Shown here piece after piece: positions 33,742-45,061 of a stretch of DNA of 64,000 nucleotides (the first letter of the stretch is position 1; each line of letters starts with the position of its first letter). The notes under the pieces are model-generated. The model saw only the letters and a list, made by a program, of their open reading frames with translations, had not been told where the DNA came from and ran no database searches. The position numbers and the translations under genes are program-made. The DNA lies in NCBI GenBank assembly GCA_902550485.1, contig CACCZQ010000002.1, forward strand, positions 1 to 64,000, written 5' to 3'. The stretch comes from an uncultured Prochlorococcus sp. (GTDB lineage Bacteria; Cyanobacteriota; Cyanobacteriia; PCC-6307; Cyanobiaceae).

Positions 33742-35700
33742 TTATAACTCGTTAAAATATTCATATATATCATTTACTGAATTTTTTCCAAGTCCTTTAA
33801 CTTTTGATAAATCCTCCTTACTAGCTATTCTTATCGCGTCTATTGATTTAAAATGCTCAAGCAATTCTCTTATTCTTGATGGTCCTAATCCACTGATTTG
33901 GGACAATTGAGATCTATTCATTCTTTTAGATCTTTTGTCTCTATGAAAAGATAATGCAAATCTATGTGCTTCATCTCTTACCCTTCTTAATAGAAGAACT
34001 CCTTTTTGATTTTCATCAGTATCAAGAGACTTAGTAAATCCTGGAATAAATATTTCTTCATTTTTTTTTGCCAATGAACATATAGTTACTTCTTCCTCAA
34101 GATTTAATTCTTTTAATGCTTTAATAGCTGCATTTAACTGTCCTTTTCCTCCATCAATCATTATTAAATCAGGCCAATCTGATAGAAGTTCATTGTCTAA
34201 TTTACTATTAGTTTTATCATTTAATATTGAAAAATCCCCTCCGCTTTTTTTAAATCTTGACCATTTTTTAAACCTTCTATGTATTACTTCATATATCGAA
34301 GCAAAATCATCACTATGTCCTACAAAAACGTTTGGATCTTTAATTTTATATTTCCTATAATCCTGTTTAGAAGGAATCCCATCAATAAAAACGACTTGTG
34401 ATGCTACAGGGTCACTACCTTGAATATGGCTTATATCATAACCTTCAATTCTTTTAGGTTGTTCGCTTAATTCAAGTATTTGGGCAAGATCCTCAATTGA
34501 TGATTCATTATCTTGTATCCCATTTAATATTCTATCTAATTCTAATTTCGCATTTTTTAAAACCATTTCTACAGTTTCATGTTTTTTATTTCTTTTTGGG
34601 ATTAAGATTTTTACTTTCTTTTTTCTTAGATCCGTTAACCAATCCTCTATGGTTGCTTGTTTTGGAAGGTTATATTGAATAAGAATTTCTGATGGTATTT
34701 CTACAGTTTCAACATTCATATAATGCTCTTCTAATATCTTTTGTAAAATAAGATTTTCATCTTCATTATTTAATTTTTGACTATAGCCAATTCTCCCAAT
34801 GAGCTTACCAGATCTCATTTGGAAAATTTGTATACTAGCTACATTTTTTTCTGAAACTATTCCAAAGATATCCCTATTAATTGAAGAATCTGGTATTGAT
34901 ATTTTTTGTGATTCAGTTAATAATTTTAAACCTGAAATTTGGTCCCTTATTTTTGCTGCATTCTCATAATCTAAATCATTTGAAAATTGCAGCATTTTTT
35001 TTTGTAAGAATATTTCTAAGTCATCATTTCTTCCCTGAAATATCATAGATACTTGTTTCACTATTTTTTTATAATCGTCAGATGATATAACTTCTTGGCA
35101 AACACCTGGACATCTTCCTATTGAATAATTCAAACAAGTTCTATCTTTATAGACTGGCCTTGGTCTTTGTCTAAGTGGAAATATTTTTTTTATCGTAAAT
35201 AATGTTCTCCTTAATAATCCGACATCAACATAAGGTCCATAATATCTATCTAAATTATTTCTATTTCTTCTTTTTCTTGTAATAAATATTCGAGGATATT
35301 TTTCACTCCAAGTTATACAAAGATATGGATATTTCTTATCATCCTTTAAAAGAATATTAAAGTATGGTTTGTTTGTTTTAATTAAATTTGACTCTAAATT
35401 TAATGCTTCATATTCGCTATCTGTGACTATTATTTCTATTTCAGTTATTTGACGAACCATCAAACTTAATCGGGGAGTTAAATCTGAATAATTATTGAAA
35501 TAACTACTTACTCTACTGCGTAATTTTTTAGATTTACCGATATAAAGTAAGTTATTATCAATATCTTTAAAAAGATAACAACCAGATGACTTTGGAATTT
35601 CAGATAATCTTGATTTTAATAACTCCTTATTATTAATTAATTTATATTCAATTTTAAAATTATATTTGTTATTTATTTTTTCGATAGAGGAATTACTCAT
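33742..35700 (-). CDS. uvrC: excinuclease ABC subunit C
   Basis: 652 aa. Domains: GIY-YIG nuclease for the 3' cut (~30-115; SGCYLFKDIDNNLLYIGKSK), cysteine region (CLNYSIGRCPGVC), UVR domain that contacts UvrB (~215-250), RNase H-like nuclease for the 5' cut (~395-560; YDISHIQGSDPVASQVVFID and IMIDGGKGQLNAA), and C-terminal helix-hairpin-helix pair (ISGLGPSRIRELL, VKGLGKNSVNDI). It incises on both sides of UV and bulky lesions. Same strand as the flavin reductase gene, 9-bp gap. Confidence 0.97.
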   Translation of the reverse strand: MSNSSIEKINNKYNFKIEYKLINNKELLKSRLSEIPKSSGCYLFKDIDNNLLYIGKSKKLRSRVSSYFNNYSDLTPRLSLMVRQITEIEIIVTDSEYEALNLESNLIKTNKPYFNILLKDDKKYPYLCITWSEKYPRIFITRKRRNRNNLDRYYGPYVDVGLLRRTLFTIKKIFPLRQRPRPVYKDRTCLNYSIGRCPGVCQEVISSDDYKKIVKQVSMIFQGRNDDLEIFLQKKMLQFSNDLDYENAAKIRDQISGLKLLTESQKISIPDSSINRDIFGIVSEKNVASIQIFQMRSGKLIGRIGYSQKLNNEDENLILQKILEEHYMNVETVEIPSEILIQYNLPKQATIEDWLTDLRKKKVKILIPKRNKKHETVEMVLKNAKLELDRILNGIQDNESSIEDLAQILELSEQPKRIEGYDISHIQGSDPVASQVVFIDGIPSKQDYRKYKIKDPNVFVGHSDDFASIYEVIHRRFKKWSRFKKSGGDFSILNDKTNSKLDNELLSDWPDLIMIDGGKGQLNAAIKALKELNLEEEVTICSLAKKNEEIFIPGFTKSLDTDENQKGVLLLRRVRDEAHRFALSFHRDKRSKRMNRSQLSQISGLGPSRIRELLEHFKSIDAIRIASKEDLSKVKGLGKNSVNDIYEYFNEL

Positions 35701-35709
35701 TTATAATGA

Positions 35710-36198
35710 TCAACCTCCATAATTCCAGCCAGTTGAAGATAAATTTAGTGAGTCAACATCATTATTCAGATAAGCAGATTGAACCTCTCCTACAAAAACG
35801 GTATGGTCTCCATGCATAACACTTCCAACAACATTACATTCAACACCACCAACACTATCCACTAAAATAGGCAATCCAAGCTCACCTAAATTAAATTCAA
35901 CAGATTCAAATCTACCACCTAATGCTTTTTGAGGTTTAAAGAAAACAGCTGCTAGATCCTTTTGATCACTTTTGAGTACATTTAATGAGAACTTATTGGT
36001 TGACTTTATTATTTCATGACTAGAACCCTCTGCTCTAACAGCCATTACAACTAATGGTGGGGTGAATGAACCTTGAGTCACCCAACTTGCAGTAAATCCA
36101 TTCAATTCATTTTTATCCTCGTCTCTAACGCCACAAATAAATAATCCGTGAGGTATTTTTCTTAATAAGATTTTTTTTGCTTCTAGATTTAATGTCAT
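35710..36198 (-). CDS. flavin reductase-like domain protein
   Basis: 162 aa. The split-barrel FMN-binding fold of the flavin reductase family is seen in PHGLFICGVRDEDKNELNGFTASWVTQGSFTPPLV and FVGEVQSAYL. Such small proteins bind FMN and reduce it or act as oxidoreductases; in cyanobacteria similar domains also form the C-terminus of flavodiiron proteins. Substrate unknown. Just upstream of uvrC in the same direction, divergent from coaD. Confidence 0.82.
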   Translation of the reverse strand: MTLNLEAKKILLRKIPHGLFICGVRDEDKNELNGFTASWVTQGSFTPPLVVMAVRAEGSSHEIIKSTNKFSLNVLKSDQKDLAAVFFKPQKALGGRFESVEFNLGELGLPILVDSVGGVECNVVGSVMHGDHTVFVGEVQSAYLNNDVDSLNLSSTGWNYGG

Positions 36199-36257
36199 AA
36201 TTGATTTAACTAATAATCTTATTTTAACTAAATTTCTTATTCGATCATAATAAATTC

Positions 36258-36731
36258 ATGAAAATTCTTTATCCAGGTACATTTGATCCTTTAACAAATG
36301 GGCATCTTGATTTAATAGAAAGGGCTGAAAAAATATTTGGCAATCTAGTAGTTGCTGTTTTAGAAAATACCTCTAAAACACCAACATTTAATCTTGAAAG
36401 AAGAATAATACAAATAAAAAATTCTCTTTCTCATTTACCTAATATTGAAGTTATTTCTTATTCTGGTCTAACTGTTGATTGTGCAAATGATCTAAAAGCT
36501 AATCTTATTCTTAGAGGCTTAAGAGCAATGAGTGATTTTGAGTATGAACTTCAGATTGCTCATACAAATAAATCTCTTAATAATGATATTGAAACTATAT
36601 TTTTATCGACAAATACAAATTATAGTTTTCTTAGTAGTTCTTTAGTAAAAGAAGTTGCAAAATTTGGTGGTGAAATTAATCACATGGTACCCCCCTCAGT
36701 TGAGAGAGATTTAAAAGAATATTTTAAATAA
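36258..36731 (+). CDS. coaD: phosphopantetheine adenylyltransferase
   Basis: 157 aa. [19 protein letters not shown] holds the T/HxGH nucleotidyl-transfer motif (His in NGH), [19 protein letters not shown] the pantetheine site, and [17 protein letters not shown] the nucleotide-binding ISSTxVR-type segment. It makes dephospho-CoA in coenzyme A synthesis. Single gene, convergent with the PBP4-type peptidase (8-bp gap). Confidence 0.96.
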   Translation: MKILYPGTFDPLTNGHLDLIERAEKIFGNLVVAVLENTSKTPTFNLERRIIQIKNSLSHLPNIEVISYSGLTVDCANDLKANLILRGLRAMSDFEYELQIAHTNKSLNNDIETIFLSTNTNYSFLSSSLVKEVAKFGGEINHMVPPSVERDLKEYFK

Positions 36732-36739
36732 TATTTTTG

Positions 36740-37963
36740 TTAACAAGATTTCAAGTAATAAAGATCACGTAATAATTTAAAAGCTTTTTCTTTATCAATT
36801 TTATTAGAATTTTGGATAATGCTTATAATTATTGGCTTTTCATTTTTATATAAAAAGCCAGATAATGCAAAGACATTTGAAAGAGTCCCAGTTTTGCCAA
36901 AAAACTTTCCAGACAATTCACTATTTACAAATCTTTTAGCTAATGTTCCTCTCACTCCAGTAATTGAAAGTGTAGATTGATATGCTTTAAAATCACTGAA
37001 ATATCTCATTTTATCTAAAAACAATACAACTAACTTTGTTGTAATTTTATTTTTTCGAGACAATCCACTAGCATCTGCAAAGTACGCATTAGTTGTTGGG
37101 AGGCCTTTACTTTCAAGCCATCTTTTCAATTTTATATAGTTATTATCGTTCCATGTATTTGAGGCATTTTTAAAAAGAGATTCAGCCGTAAAATTATGGC
37201 TCTCAGAATTTGTTAAAGTTAATAATGAAAGAATTGGAGTTGAATATACTTTTTTTATCTCTTTAATATTTTTTAAATAAAAAGTTTTTTCTGAATCAAA
37301 AAAATCTATATATATTTTTGAATTTGGAAATTTATTTTTTAAATTATTTTTAATAAAATTTTTTAATGCATAAATATCATCATATTTATTGTGATTACTT
37401 TCTATTGCAAGAGATGTAATTGGGGATCCATATTCGTAAAGTTTATCAGTATTTGTCCAACCATTAGGCCAATATAATTTTGAATCAATTTCTACAATAT
37501 TAAAGTTAATAATTTTATTTTCTTTAACATTTGAAATTAGTTCAATTATATGTTCATAATTAAGATCTGGATCACCTTGACCGTATAAATAATAATCGTT
37601 TTTATTTTTAAATAAGGAAGTTTTTAAATTATTATTTAATTTATATTTACTTAAAACATAAGCTGATGAGAATAATTTTTGGTTAGAAGCTGGCAACCTT
37701 GGAACATCCTCATTGTAGGAACTTATTATTTCCCCTTTATTATTAATAATTGATACACTAAAAGAATCATCAAGCGTTTGATTCAATAAAGCATCATAAG
37801 TAGGACATATTTTGTTTTTAGTAATTATTCCCGGGAAATTAAAATAAATACTATTTAAAATAGTTATTTTCTGATTTACTAGTAAATATCTTATTAAGAA
37901 AGGAGATGTTACTAATACAAGAACAATAAAGAAAAATGAATATATTTTTTTTATCACATTCAA
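36740..37963 (-). CDS. D-alanyl-D-alanine carboxypeptidase, PBP4/DacB type
   Basis: 407 aa with an N-terminal signal/anchor helix (residues ~7-30). Active-site SxxK is in RLPASNQKLFSSAYVL (Ser ~94), the SxN element in ADASGLSRKN, and KTG in FFGKTGTLSNVFALSG. PBP4-type enzymes trim peptidoglycan side chains in the periplasm. The family's large insert domain between SxxK and SxN is retained in reduced form. 1-bp gap to the DUF1995 gene upstream on the same strand. Confidence 0.88.
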   Translation of the reverse strand: MNVIKKIYSFFFIVLVLVTSPFLIRYLLVNQKITILNSIYFNFPGIITKNKICPTYDALLNQTLDDSFSVSIINNKGEIISSYNEDVPRLPASNQKLFSSAYVLSKYKLNNNLKTSLFKNKNDYYLYGQGDPDLNYEHIIELISNVKENKIINFNIVEIDSKLYWPNGWTNTDKLYEYGSPITSLAIESNHNKYDDIYALKNFIKNNLKNKFPNSKIYIDFFDSEKTFYLKNIKEIKKVYSTPILSLLTLTNSESHNFTAESLFKNASNTWNDNNYIKLKRWLESKGLPTTNAYFADASGLSRKNKITTKLVVLFLDKMRYFSDFKAYQSTLSITGVRGTLAKRFVNSELSGKFFGKTGTLSNVFALSGFLYKNEKPIIISIIQNSNKIDKEKAFKLLRDLYYLKSC

Positions 37964-37964
37964 T

Positions 37965-38591
37965 CTATAAATTTACAAAAATAGATTCATTATCGGGTTT
38001 AATTTCAAATTCTTTTTTAAAAAAATATCTTTTATTTTCTTCTTTGAAAAGCAACCAGTTATTTGGATAAATATGCATAAGAGCAGCTTTATTTAAAGGC
38101 TGCAGAAAATAAATATTATTCCATGTTTTGACAAAGTTTTTACGTCGCTCTCTAATAACACTTCCTATACCAATATTGGCATCTTCAAATTTTGGATTTA
38201 ATGAATAATGAGTACCTTGATAATTATCAGACATTGGTTCAAATGAATCGAAATCATATGGCTGAGGTAGTATCGAAATCATTACACTATCAATATTATT
38301 TATATTATTTGATTCATTAAATGATTTAAAAGTAAAGATTTTATCTTTGATATCTGGATTGTCTCTTTGAGCCAAAGCCACTGCACCTTGATCAGCAAAT
38401 GTTATGAATACATTATTATTTTTAGACAATATCTTGTAGATAGTTATTCCAATTCTGTTAAACTTCAATCCTTCAAAATTAAATTCTATAGTAAATCTTT
38501 TATTTGAATCTAATAAACTTGAAATAATTGCATCCTCCATATTCTTAAGAGATTCATTTAAATCTTTAGGTAGTCTGTAATTGGTTTCCAT
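37965..38591 (-). CDS. DUF1995-family protein
   Basis: 208 aa with the cyanobacteria/plastid DUF1995 pattern: YRLPKDLNESLKNMEDAIIS at the start, FADQGAVALAQRDNPD, and VIRERRKNFVKTWNNIYFLQPL near the end. Function is not established; plant members (such as LPA3-like) help photosystem assembly, which is only a hint here. The start overlaps the stop of the cysteine desulfurase gene by 1 nt, one operon with dapF upstream. Confidence 0.78.
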   Translation of the reverse strand: METNYRLPKDLNESLKNMEDAIISSLLDSNKRFTIEFNFEGLKFNRIGITIYKILSKNNNVFITFADQGAVALAQRDNPDIKDKIFTFKSFNESNNINNIDSVMISILPQPYDFDSFEPMSDNYQGTHYSLNPKFEDANIGIGSVIRERRKNFVKTWNNIYFLQPLNKAALMHIYPNNWLLFKEENKRYFFKKEFEIKPDNESIFVNL

Positions 38592-39763
38592 TAAAATTTG
38601 TCAATACATATTTGAATAAGTTCTAAAAATTTATCTATTTCTGACTTATTGTTTATTGAACCTAAAGTAACACGAATATTTGAATATAGTTCATCATCTT
38701 TTAAACCAATATTTTTAAGTGTTGAGCTAGGTTTCCCAGATGAGCTTGAACAAGCACTTCCACTACTTATGGCTATTTTATTTTCTGACATGAAATTAAC
38801 AATCTTATAGGCCCTTATAGGCTCAAATAGTTTATTTAATAGTAGAAAAGAAATATGACTGGGAAGTCTATGTTTAATACTACCCGTAATCTTTATATGA
38901 TTATTATCTTTAATTTTTTGAAAAAAATAATTTTTAATTTTATTAATATTATTAGAAGGAAATTCAGTTTTGTAATCATATAATTTTATTTTTCCTTCAA
39001 TATTCTTTAGTGATTCATACATTCCAGCGATTAATGGCAAAGCTTGTGTACCTTGTCTAATTGAAAATTCCTGAGTAAGTGATATGTCCTTATTTTTTAA
39101 AATTTGTCTAGACTTTTCTTTTGTTAAAAGAATACCGATCCCTTTTGGACCTCCAAATTTATGAGCGGATAAACTTAAAAAATCACATTTAAGATCTTTC
39201 CAACTGAACATTCCATTACTTAATATTTGAGTTCCATCTAAATGAAACATTATATTTAATTCTTCACATTTGGAACCAATAAATTGGACAGGTTGTATTG
39301 TCCCAATTTCACTTTGTCCCCAAATAATTGATACAAGCTTAGTATCATTGTTTAAAAATTTTTCGATATTAGAAATATTTAAAATTCCATCATTATTTAC
39401 CTTCCATTCGTAAATATCCCAATTTTGTTTTCTTAGTTTATTAGCACAAATAGTTGTTGCTTGATGTTCAACATTTGAAATAACAACCCTACCATTTTTA
39501 AATTTCTCATAAATATTATTAAATACAATATTTGTCGATTCCGAAGAACCAGATGTAAAAATTATATCCTCTGGATCTGCTTCAAATATATAAGCAATTT
39601 TAGATCTAATTTTTTCAAGATATGTAGAGCATTTTATCCCTAGCTCATATGTAGATGAAGGATTATGCCAATAATTCCTATAAGTTGAATTAATCATATT
39701 TAAAACATTCTTAGATAATGGAGTTGTGGATGCATTATCTAAATAGATAAAATTATTTTCCAT
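38591..39763 (-). CDS. cysteine desulfurase, NifS/IscS class
   Basis: 390 aa PLP enzyme. The PLP lysine is in FLSLSAHKFGGPKGIGIL and the persulfide-forming cysteine in AISSGSACSSSSGKPS; the N-terminus IYLDNASTTPLS is the family start. It supplies sulfur from cysteine for Fe-S clusters, thio-tRNA and cofactors. Cyanobacteria hold several paralogues, so the specific role is uncertain. It begins 1 nt inside the dapF stop and ends 1 nt inside the DUF1995 start. Confidence 0.92.
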   Translation of the reverse strand: MENNFIYLDNASTTPLSKNVLNMINSTYRNYWHNPSSTYELGIKCSTYLEKIRSKIAYIFEADPEDIIFTSGSSESTNIVFNNIYEKFKNGRVVISNVEHQATTICANKLRKQNWDIYEWKVNNDGILNISNIEKFLNNDTKLVSIIWGQSEIGTIQPVQFIGSKCEELNIMFHLDGTQILSNGMFSWKDLKCDFLSLSAHKFGGPKGIGILLTKEKSRQILKNKDISLTQEFSIRQGTQALPLIAGMYESLKNIEGKIKLYDYKTEFPSNNINKIKNYFFQKIKDNNHIKITGSIKHRLPSHISFLLLNKLFEPIRAYKIVNFMSENKIAISSGSACSSSSGKPSSTLKNIGLKDDELYSNIRVTLGSINNKSEIDKFLELIQICIDKF

Positions 39764-40623
39764 TAATTTACTAACATTGATCCTGAGAAAACCTTTTTAG
39801 CATTACCGGTCATCATTACTTCACAATCGTCTTTTGACCAATCAATTTTAAGATTACCTCCTGGTAAGGTTACTATGGTTTGTGAATTACAAAGGCCTAA
39901 TTTATAAGCTGCCACATGGATAGCACAGGCACCTGTTCCACAAGCTAACGTTGGTCCTGCTCCCCTTTCCCATACTTTTACTTTGATATTATCTCTATTT
40001 AAAATTTGACAAAAATGCACATTAGTTTTTTCAGGAAATAATTCATTTTTTTCAAATATAGGACCAAGTCTGGAAAGAACAATTGACTCTATGTCTTTTA
40101 CAAAGAATATTAAATGAGGATTTCCCATTCCTACGGCATAACCCATATTATTAAAATCTTTCTCAATAAATTCGTGTGTAGGAATTGAATTTATTTTTTT
40201 TTCAATTGTTGTTGGAATATTTTGACATTCTAAAATTGGAACTCCCATTTTTACTGTAATTTCATCATTTATATATTTTGCAATTTTTAAACCTGCTTTA
40301 GTCTCAATTTTATATTCTATATTTTTATTATTCATTGAATCATTTACGTGGAGATACTCAACTAAACACCTAATTCCGTTTCCACACATTTGTGCTTCAG
40401 AACCATCAGAATTAAAAATTATCATTTTTGCATAATTATCTTCATTTGGTTCTTCTATAAAAATCACACCATCTGCTCCAACACCAAATTGCCTGTTGCA
40501 AATCTTTTTAATATCAAATATTTTATTTGTCTTGTAATTTTTATATAATTCATTTCCTCTAGAATCTATTATTACGAAATCATTTCCGTTACCTTGATAT
40601 TTTTCAAAACTTATATTTTTCAT
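39763..40623 (-). CDS. dapF: diaminopimelate epimerase
   Basis: 286 aa. The two catalytic cysteines are in EAQMCGNGIRCLVEY and GPTLACGTGACAIHVAA; the opening FEKYQGNGNDFVIID is the family signature. It converts LL- to meso-diaminopimelate for lysine and peptidoglycan. First gene of a tight leftward operon: dapF, cysteine desulfurase, DUF1995, PBP4-type peptidase. Divergent from leuS. Confidence 0.96.
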   Translation of the reverse strand: MKNISFEKYQGNGNDFVIIDSRGNELYKNYKTNKIFDIKKICNRQFGVGADGVIFIEEPNEDNYAKMIIFNSDGSEAQMCGNGIRCLVEYLHVNDSMNNKNIEYKIETKAGLKIAKYINDEITVKMGVPILECQNIPTTIEKKINSIPTHEFIEKDFNNMGYAVGMGNPHLIFFVKDIESIVLSRLGPIFEKNELFPEKTNVHFCQILNRDNIKVKVWERGAGPTLACGTGACAIHVAAYKLGLCNSQTIVTLPGGNLKIDWSKDDCEVMMTGNAKKVFSGSMLVN

Positions 40624-40729
40624 TTTTAATTTATATACCTTAAATTTTAATTATAAATTATTCCTTTAACATTCTATTTCTATTTTATACAATGGATATT
40701 AAAATAATAATTTAACAAATAAAAATTAA

Positions 40730-43300
40730 GTGATTTCTCCCGATAAACGATATGAGGCTGATACTAATTTATATAATCCATCTGAAATAGAAAAAAAATG
40801 GCAGTCAATATGGACAGAAAACAATTTATACAAAACCGATGAATTAACTGAGAAAAGCGATAAGTTTTATGCCTTATCAATGTTTCCCTACCCTTCAGGT
40901 AATCTTCATATGGGACATGTTAGGAATTATGTTATTACAGACTTAATAGCTCGATTCCAAAGGTTTAAGGGTAAATCTGTCTTACATCCAATGGGTTGGG
41001 ACGCTTTTGGTTTGCCTGCTGAAAATGCTGCGATTGAAAGAGGAATTAGTCCAAGTGTCTGGACTAAAAAAAATATTTCTCATATGAAGTCACAATTAAA
41101 TCTTTTGGGACTATCAGTTGATTGGGATAGGGAATTTGCAACATGTGATGAAAATTATTATATTTGGACTCAATATCTATTTTTAGAGTTATACAAGTCA
41201 GGTCTTGTATATCAAAAGGAATCAGAAGTTAATTGGGATCCTATAGATAATACAGTCCTAGCAAATGAACAAGTTGACTCAGAGGGTAAATCTTGGAGAT
41301 CTGGGGCAGTAGTTGAAAAAAAATTATTAAAGCAATGGTTTTTAAGAATTACTAATTATGCGGATGAGTTATTGAAGGATTTAGAAAAATTAGATAATTG
41401 GCCAGAAAGAGTAAAAATAATGCAAGATAATTGGATTGGAAAGTCAATTGGTGCAAATATTAATTTCAATATCAATACCAATCCAGAAAAGAAAATAACT
41501 GTATTTACAACAAGGCCAGATACTTTATTTGGAGTTACTTATTTAGCAATTTCTGTAAATCATTCATTAATTAAAAAAATTACTGATCAAGAAACCATAC
41601 AAGATATAGAAAATCTTAAACAATATTTGAAAAATAATAAAAATAATGAACTTGAAAAAATTGGAATAGAAACTAGCTTAATAGCAATAAATCCAGTTAA
41701 TTCTGAACCTATACCTATTTGGGTGGCTAGTTATGTTCTTGATGAATACGGTACAGGCGCTGTTATGGGTGTACCTGCTCATGATTTAAGGGATTTTGAG
41801 TTTGCTAAGAAAAATAATATAGATATTAAACAGGTAATAGTAAAGGATAAAAGTCAACAAATTAATGAGCTTGATAATGCTTATGTAGAAAATGGATATC
41901 TAATTAATTCAAATCAATACAATGGTATAGCAAATACTATTGCTAAATTAAAAATTGCAGAGGAGGGAGTAAATAATGGATGGGCCGAAAATAAAATTCA
42001 ATATCGTTTAAGAGATTGGTTAATATCTAGACAAAGATATTGGGGATGTCCGATACCCATCGTTAATTGCAAAAAATGTGGGGCTGTTCCTTTAACCCAA
42101 TCGGATTTGCCTGTTTCATTACCAAAAGATATAGAAATCTCCGCTAACAAGATTAATGCTTTAGGTAATAATAATAATTGGATAAATACAACATGTCCAA
42201 AATGTGGAATAGCGTCAAGAAAAGAAACTGATACTATGGACACTTTCATGTGTTCATCTTGGTATTTTTTAAGATACCCATCTTCAAAATGTTCAACTAA
42301 GCCATTTGAAAAGAATGAAATTAATAAGTGGTTACCTGTAGATCAATATGTTGGAGGCGTAGAGCATGCAATATTGCATTTGTTATATGCAAGATTTTTC
42401 ACTAAAGCTTTGCGAGATAATGAACTATTTGATATTGATGAACCTTTCAAAAAACTATTAACGCAAGGAATGGTTCAGGCCGCAGCCTATAAAAACAATA
42501 AAACTGGTAAATATGTTTCTCCTTCCGATATTACTGACTTATCAAATCCTACAGATCCAATTGACAATTCTAAACTCGAAGTTCTTTTCGAGAAGATGTC
42601 TAAGTCTAAATATAATGGAATAGATCCTGAATCAGTAATTAAAAAATATGGAGCAGATACAGCAAGAATGTTTATATTATTTAAAGCACCACCAGAAAAA
42701 GATTTGGAATGGGGAGATACAGATGTTGAAGGACAATTTAGATTTTTAAGTAGGATTTGGAAGCTTTATATAAATTGTGCAAAGGATATAAATAGTAAAT
42801 CTAATTCCTATCCAGATAAAGAAAAAAGTTTAATAAAGTCAATGAATATTGCTATAAAAGAAATTTCAAATGACATATTAAATAACCAATTTAATACTGC
42901 GATTTCAGAACTAATGAAGTTTTATAATTCATTATCAAATTCAATTAATTACATAAACAATAATTTAAAAATTGATGCTTTAAAAACATTTTGTATTTTA
43001 TTGGCTCCATTTGCACCTCATATTGCAGAAGAAATATGGCATCTTATAGGATTTAAAAAATCTGTACATTTAGAATACTGGCCTTCCTTTAATGCCGAGG
43101 CACTAAAGGAAGATTCATATGAACTAGTAATACAAGTGAATGGAAAAGTTAGAGACAAAGTAAATATTAATAATGATATGAGTGAAGATCAAATTAAAGA
43201 ATTGACTATTAAAAGACCTAACATATTAAAATGGACTCAAGATAAAGAAATAAGAAAAATAATTATTGTTAAAGGAAAAATAATGAATATTGTTGTTTAA
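40730..43300 (+). CDS. leuS: leucyl-tRNA synthetase
   Basis: 856 aa, GTG start. Class I motifs: [15 protein letters not shown] (HIGH) and [14 protein letters not shown] (KMSKS). The large CP1 editing domain (~225-420) includes [17 protein letters not shown], and two zinc knuckles CKKCGAVPL and [11 protein letters not shown] are kept. C-terminal anticodon and LeuRS-specific domain end the protein. Its TAA shares TTAA with the convergent pgi stop. Confidence 0.97.
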   Translation: MISPDKRYEADTNLYNPSEIEKKWQSIWTENNLYKTDELTEKSDKFYALSMFPYPSGNLHMGHVRNYVITDLIARFQRFKGKSVLHPMGWDAFGLPAENAAIERGISPSVWTKKNISHMKSQLNLLGLSVDWDREFATCDENYYIWTQYLFLELYKSGLVYQKESEVNWDPIDNTVLANEQVDSEGKSWRSGAVVEKKLLKQWFLRITNYADELLKDLEKLDNWPERVKIMQDNWIGKSIGANINFNINTNPEKKITVFTTRPDTLFGVTYLAISVNHSLIKKITDQETIQDIENLKQYLKNNKNNELEKIGIETSLIAINPVNSEPIPIWVASYVLDEYGTGAVMGVPAHDLRDFEFAKKNNIDIKQVIVKDKSQQINELDNAYVENGYLINSNQYNGIANTIAKLKIAEEGVNNGWAENKIQYRLRDWLISRQRYWGCPIPIVNCKKCGAVPLTQSDLPVSLPKDIEISANKINALGNNNNWINTTCPKCGIASRKETDTMDTFMCSSWYFLRYPSSKCSTKPFEKNEINKWLPVDQYVGGVEHAILHLLYARFFTKALRDNELFDIDEPFKKLLTQGMVQAAAYKNNKTGKYVSPSDITDLSNPTDPIDNSKLEVLFEKMSKSKYNGIDPESVIKKYGADTARMFILFKAPPEKDLEWGDTDVEGQFRFLSRIWKLYINCAKDINSKSNSYPDKEKSLIKSMNIAIKEISNDILNNQFNTAISELMKFYNSLSNSINYINNNLKIDALKTFCILLAPFAPHIAEEIWHLIGFKKSVHLEYWPSFNAEALKEDSYELVIQVNGKVRDKVNINNDMSEDQIKELTIKRPNILKWTQDKEIRKIIIVKGKIMNIVV

Positions 43301-44880
43301 GAATTTATTTTTTGAATAACTAATGAATTTGGATTTGACCAATCGCCCTTAACTAAATAATTATCATTACCGAAACACATTTCACGGAGTATAAAAAATA
43401 TAGGTTCACTAACTGAATTATCAAATAATGATGTTATGTCATTTATAGAATATTCTCCACCTTCATCTAATAAATTACTTACTTTTTGTTGATACTCAAT
43501 AATATTTGCAGCTGCTTTCTTTCCAGCTTCAACTCCAGGTTGATCATATGCATTTATATTTACCAATTCAGCGTAGAAGGATACAGCCCTCTCAAATAAA
43601 GCGATTAAGGCACCTAGTGAAAAACAATTTAACTTTTCTAACGTTATTGTGATACTTTGTCTGTTTTCACTAGAGAGTGCTGATCTGGTTCCTTGCAAAA
43701 AACCAGAAAGATATTCTTTAGGATTCTCTTTTTCATCAAATATATTAGTAGATGGAGAATCTAATAATTCAATAAAAATACAAAAGAAATTATCAATACC
43801 ATCTCTCAGTTGCTGAACATAAGCATGCTGATCTGTAGATCCTTTATTACCAAAAACGGAAATACCTTGATTAACTACTTGACCATTCCTATTAAATTTC
43901 TTTCCTAATGATTCCATTACTAATTGCTGAAGATATTTACTAAAAACCTGTAACCTATCTCTATAAGGTAATACGACCATATCTCTCTTTCCAATACCAT
44001 CCCCAGTTAAATACCATGCGGATGATAATAGTGCTGCTGGATTATTTTTAAAATCACTTATACGTGTGGCTTCATCCATTAATGATGCACCTCTGATAAA
44101 TTCAGAGATATTTTCATTAATAAGAGCTAATGGAAGTAATCCAACAGAGCTTGTAATACTAGTTCTTCCACCAACCCAATCTTGCAAATTAAATATTTTT
44201 AACCAATTTTCAGCAGTAGCTTTTTTAAATAACTTACTACCTTTCATAGTTATAGCTATAGCATTAGAATTCCATTCAAGAGAATTGTTTTCGCAGTGAC
44301 TTTTAATAATTTCCATAGCAATTCTAGGTTCAGGCGTACCACCTGATTTGCTTACTACTACAAATAATGTTGTTGATAATTTTTCAGATAACTCTTCTAA
44401 CTTTTCGCTAATTAAAAAAGGATCAACATTATCGATATAAGAAAAATTTAAGCCTTTAGAACACTTCTGCAGTGACTCTGTAATAAGTAATGGTCCTAAT
44501 CCACTTCCACCAATTCCTATCCATAGAACATCAGTATACTGCTGATTATTCTTATTCTTAATATCGCCATTTAAAATTTGTTTTCCAAATTCAGAGATCG
44601 AATTAATATCTGCACTAATTTCTTCTCCAATTTTTGAAGAGGGTGAAATTGATGGATTTCTAAGCCAATAATGTCCAACTTGTCTATTTTCATCAATATT
44701 TGAAATTGCACCATTTTCTAATTCTTTTATAGATGAAAAAACATCTATAAATTTATCTTCTAAACTTTTTATCTCATTACTTGTGAAATTAATTTTGCTT
44801 ATGTCTAACCAAATATTTAATTTTTTATCAAACCAAAGATAATTACAAAATTTATCCCAAGATTTTAAATCTAAATTCAT
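43297..44880 (-). CDS. pgi: glucose-6-phosphate isomerase
   Basis: 527 aa. Family segments: [53 protein letters not shown] (active-site loop), and [16 protein letters not shown]. It interconverts glucose-6-P and fructose-6-P in the oxidative pentose phosphate and glycogen routes. Single gene; convergent with leuS with a 4-nt shared stop; followed by a 181-bp spacer toward purN. Confidence 0.96.
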   Translation of the reverse strand: MNLDLKSWDKFCNYLWFDKKLNIWLDISKINFTSNEIKSLEDKFIDVFSSIKELENGAISNIDENRQVGHYWLRNPSISPSSKIGEEISADINSISEFGKQILNGDIKNKNNQQYTDVLWIGIGGSGLGPLLITESLQKCSKGLNFSYIDNVDPFLISEKLEELSEKLSTTLFVVVSKSGGTPEPRIAMEIIKSHCENNSLEWNSNAIAITMKGSKLFKKATAENWLKIFNLQDWVGGRTSITSSVGLLPLALINENISEFIRGASLMDEATRISDFKNNPAALLSSAWYLTGDGIGKRDMVVLPYRDRLQVFSKYLQQLVMESLGKKFNRNGQVVNQGISVFGNKGSTDQHAYVQQLRDGIDNFFCIFIELLDSPSTNIFDEKENPKEYLSGFLQGTRSALSSENRQSITITLEKLNCFSLGALIALFERAVSFYAELVNINAYDQPGVEAGKKAAANIIEYQQKVSNLLDEGGEYSINDITSLFDNSVSEPIFFILREMCFGNDNYLVKGDWSNPNSLVIQKINS

Positions 44881-45061
44881 ATTATATATTTGTTTCTTTT
44901 ATTTTTATCCAATTATATCTATACGAATAGTACATAGATTTGAATCATTTAAATTTGTTTAAATTATTATCTTCAAATAAATATGTTTTTGAATATAAAC
45001 AATTAAAATTGAGGGTTTTTTTTATTTCATATGAATTTATCATTAGATAAAATAAAAAAAA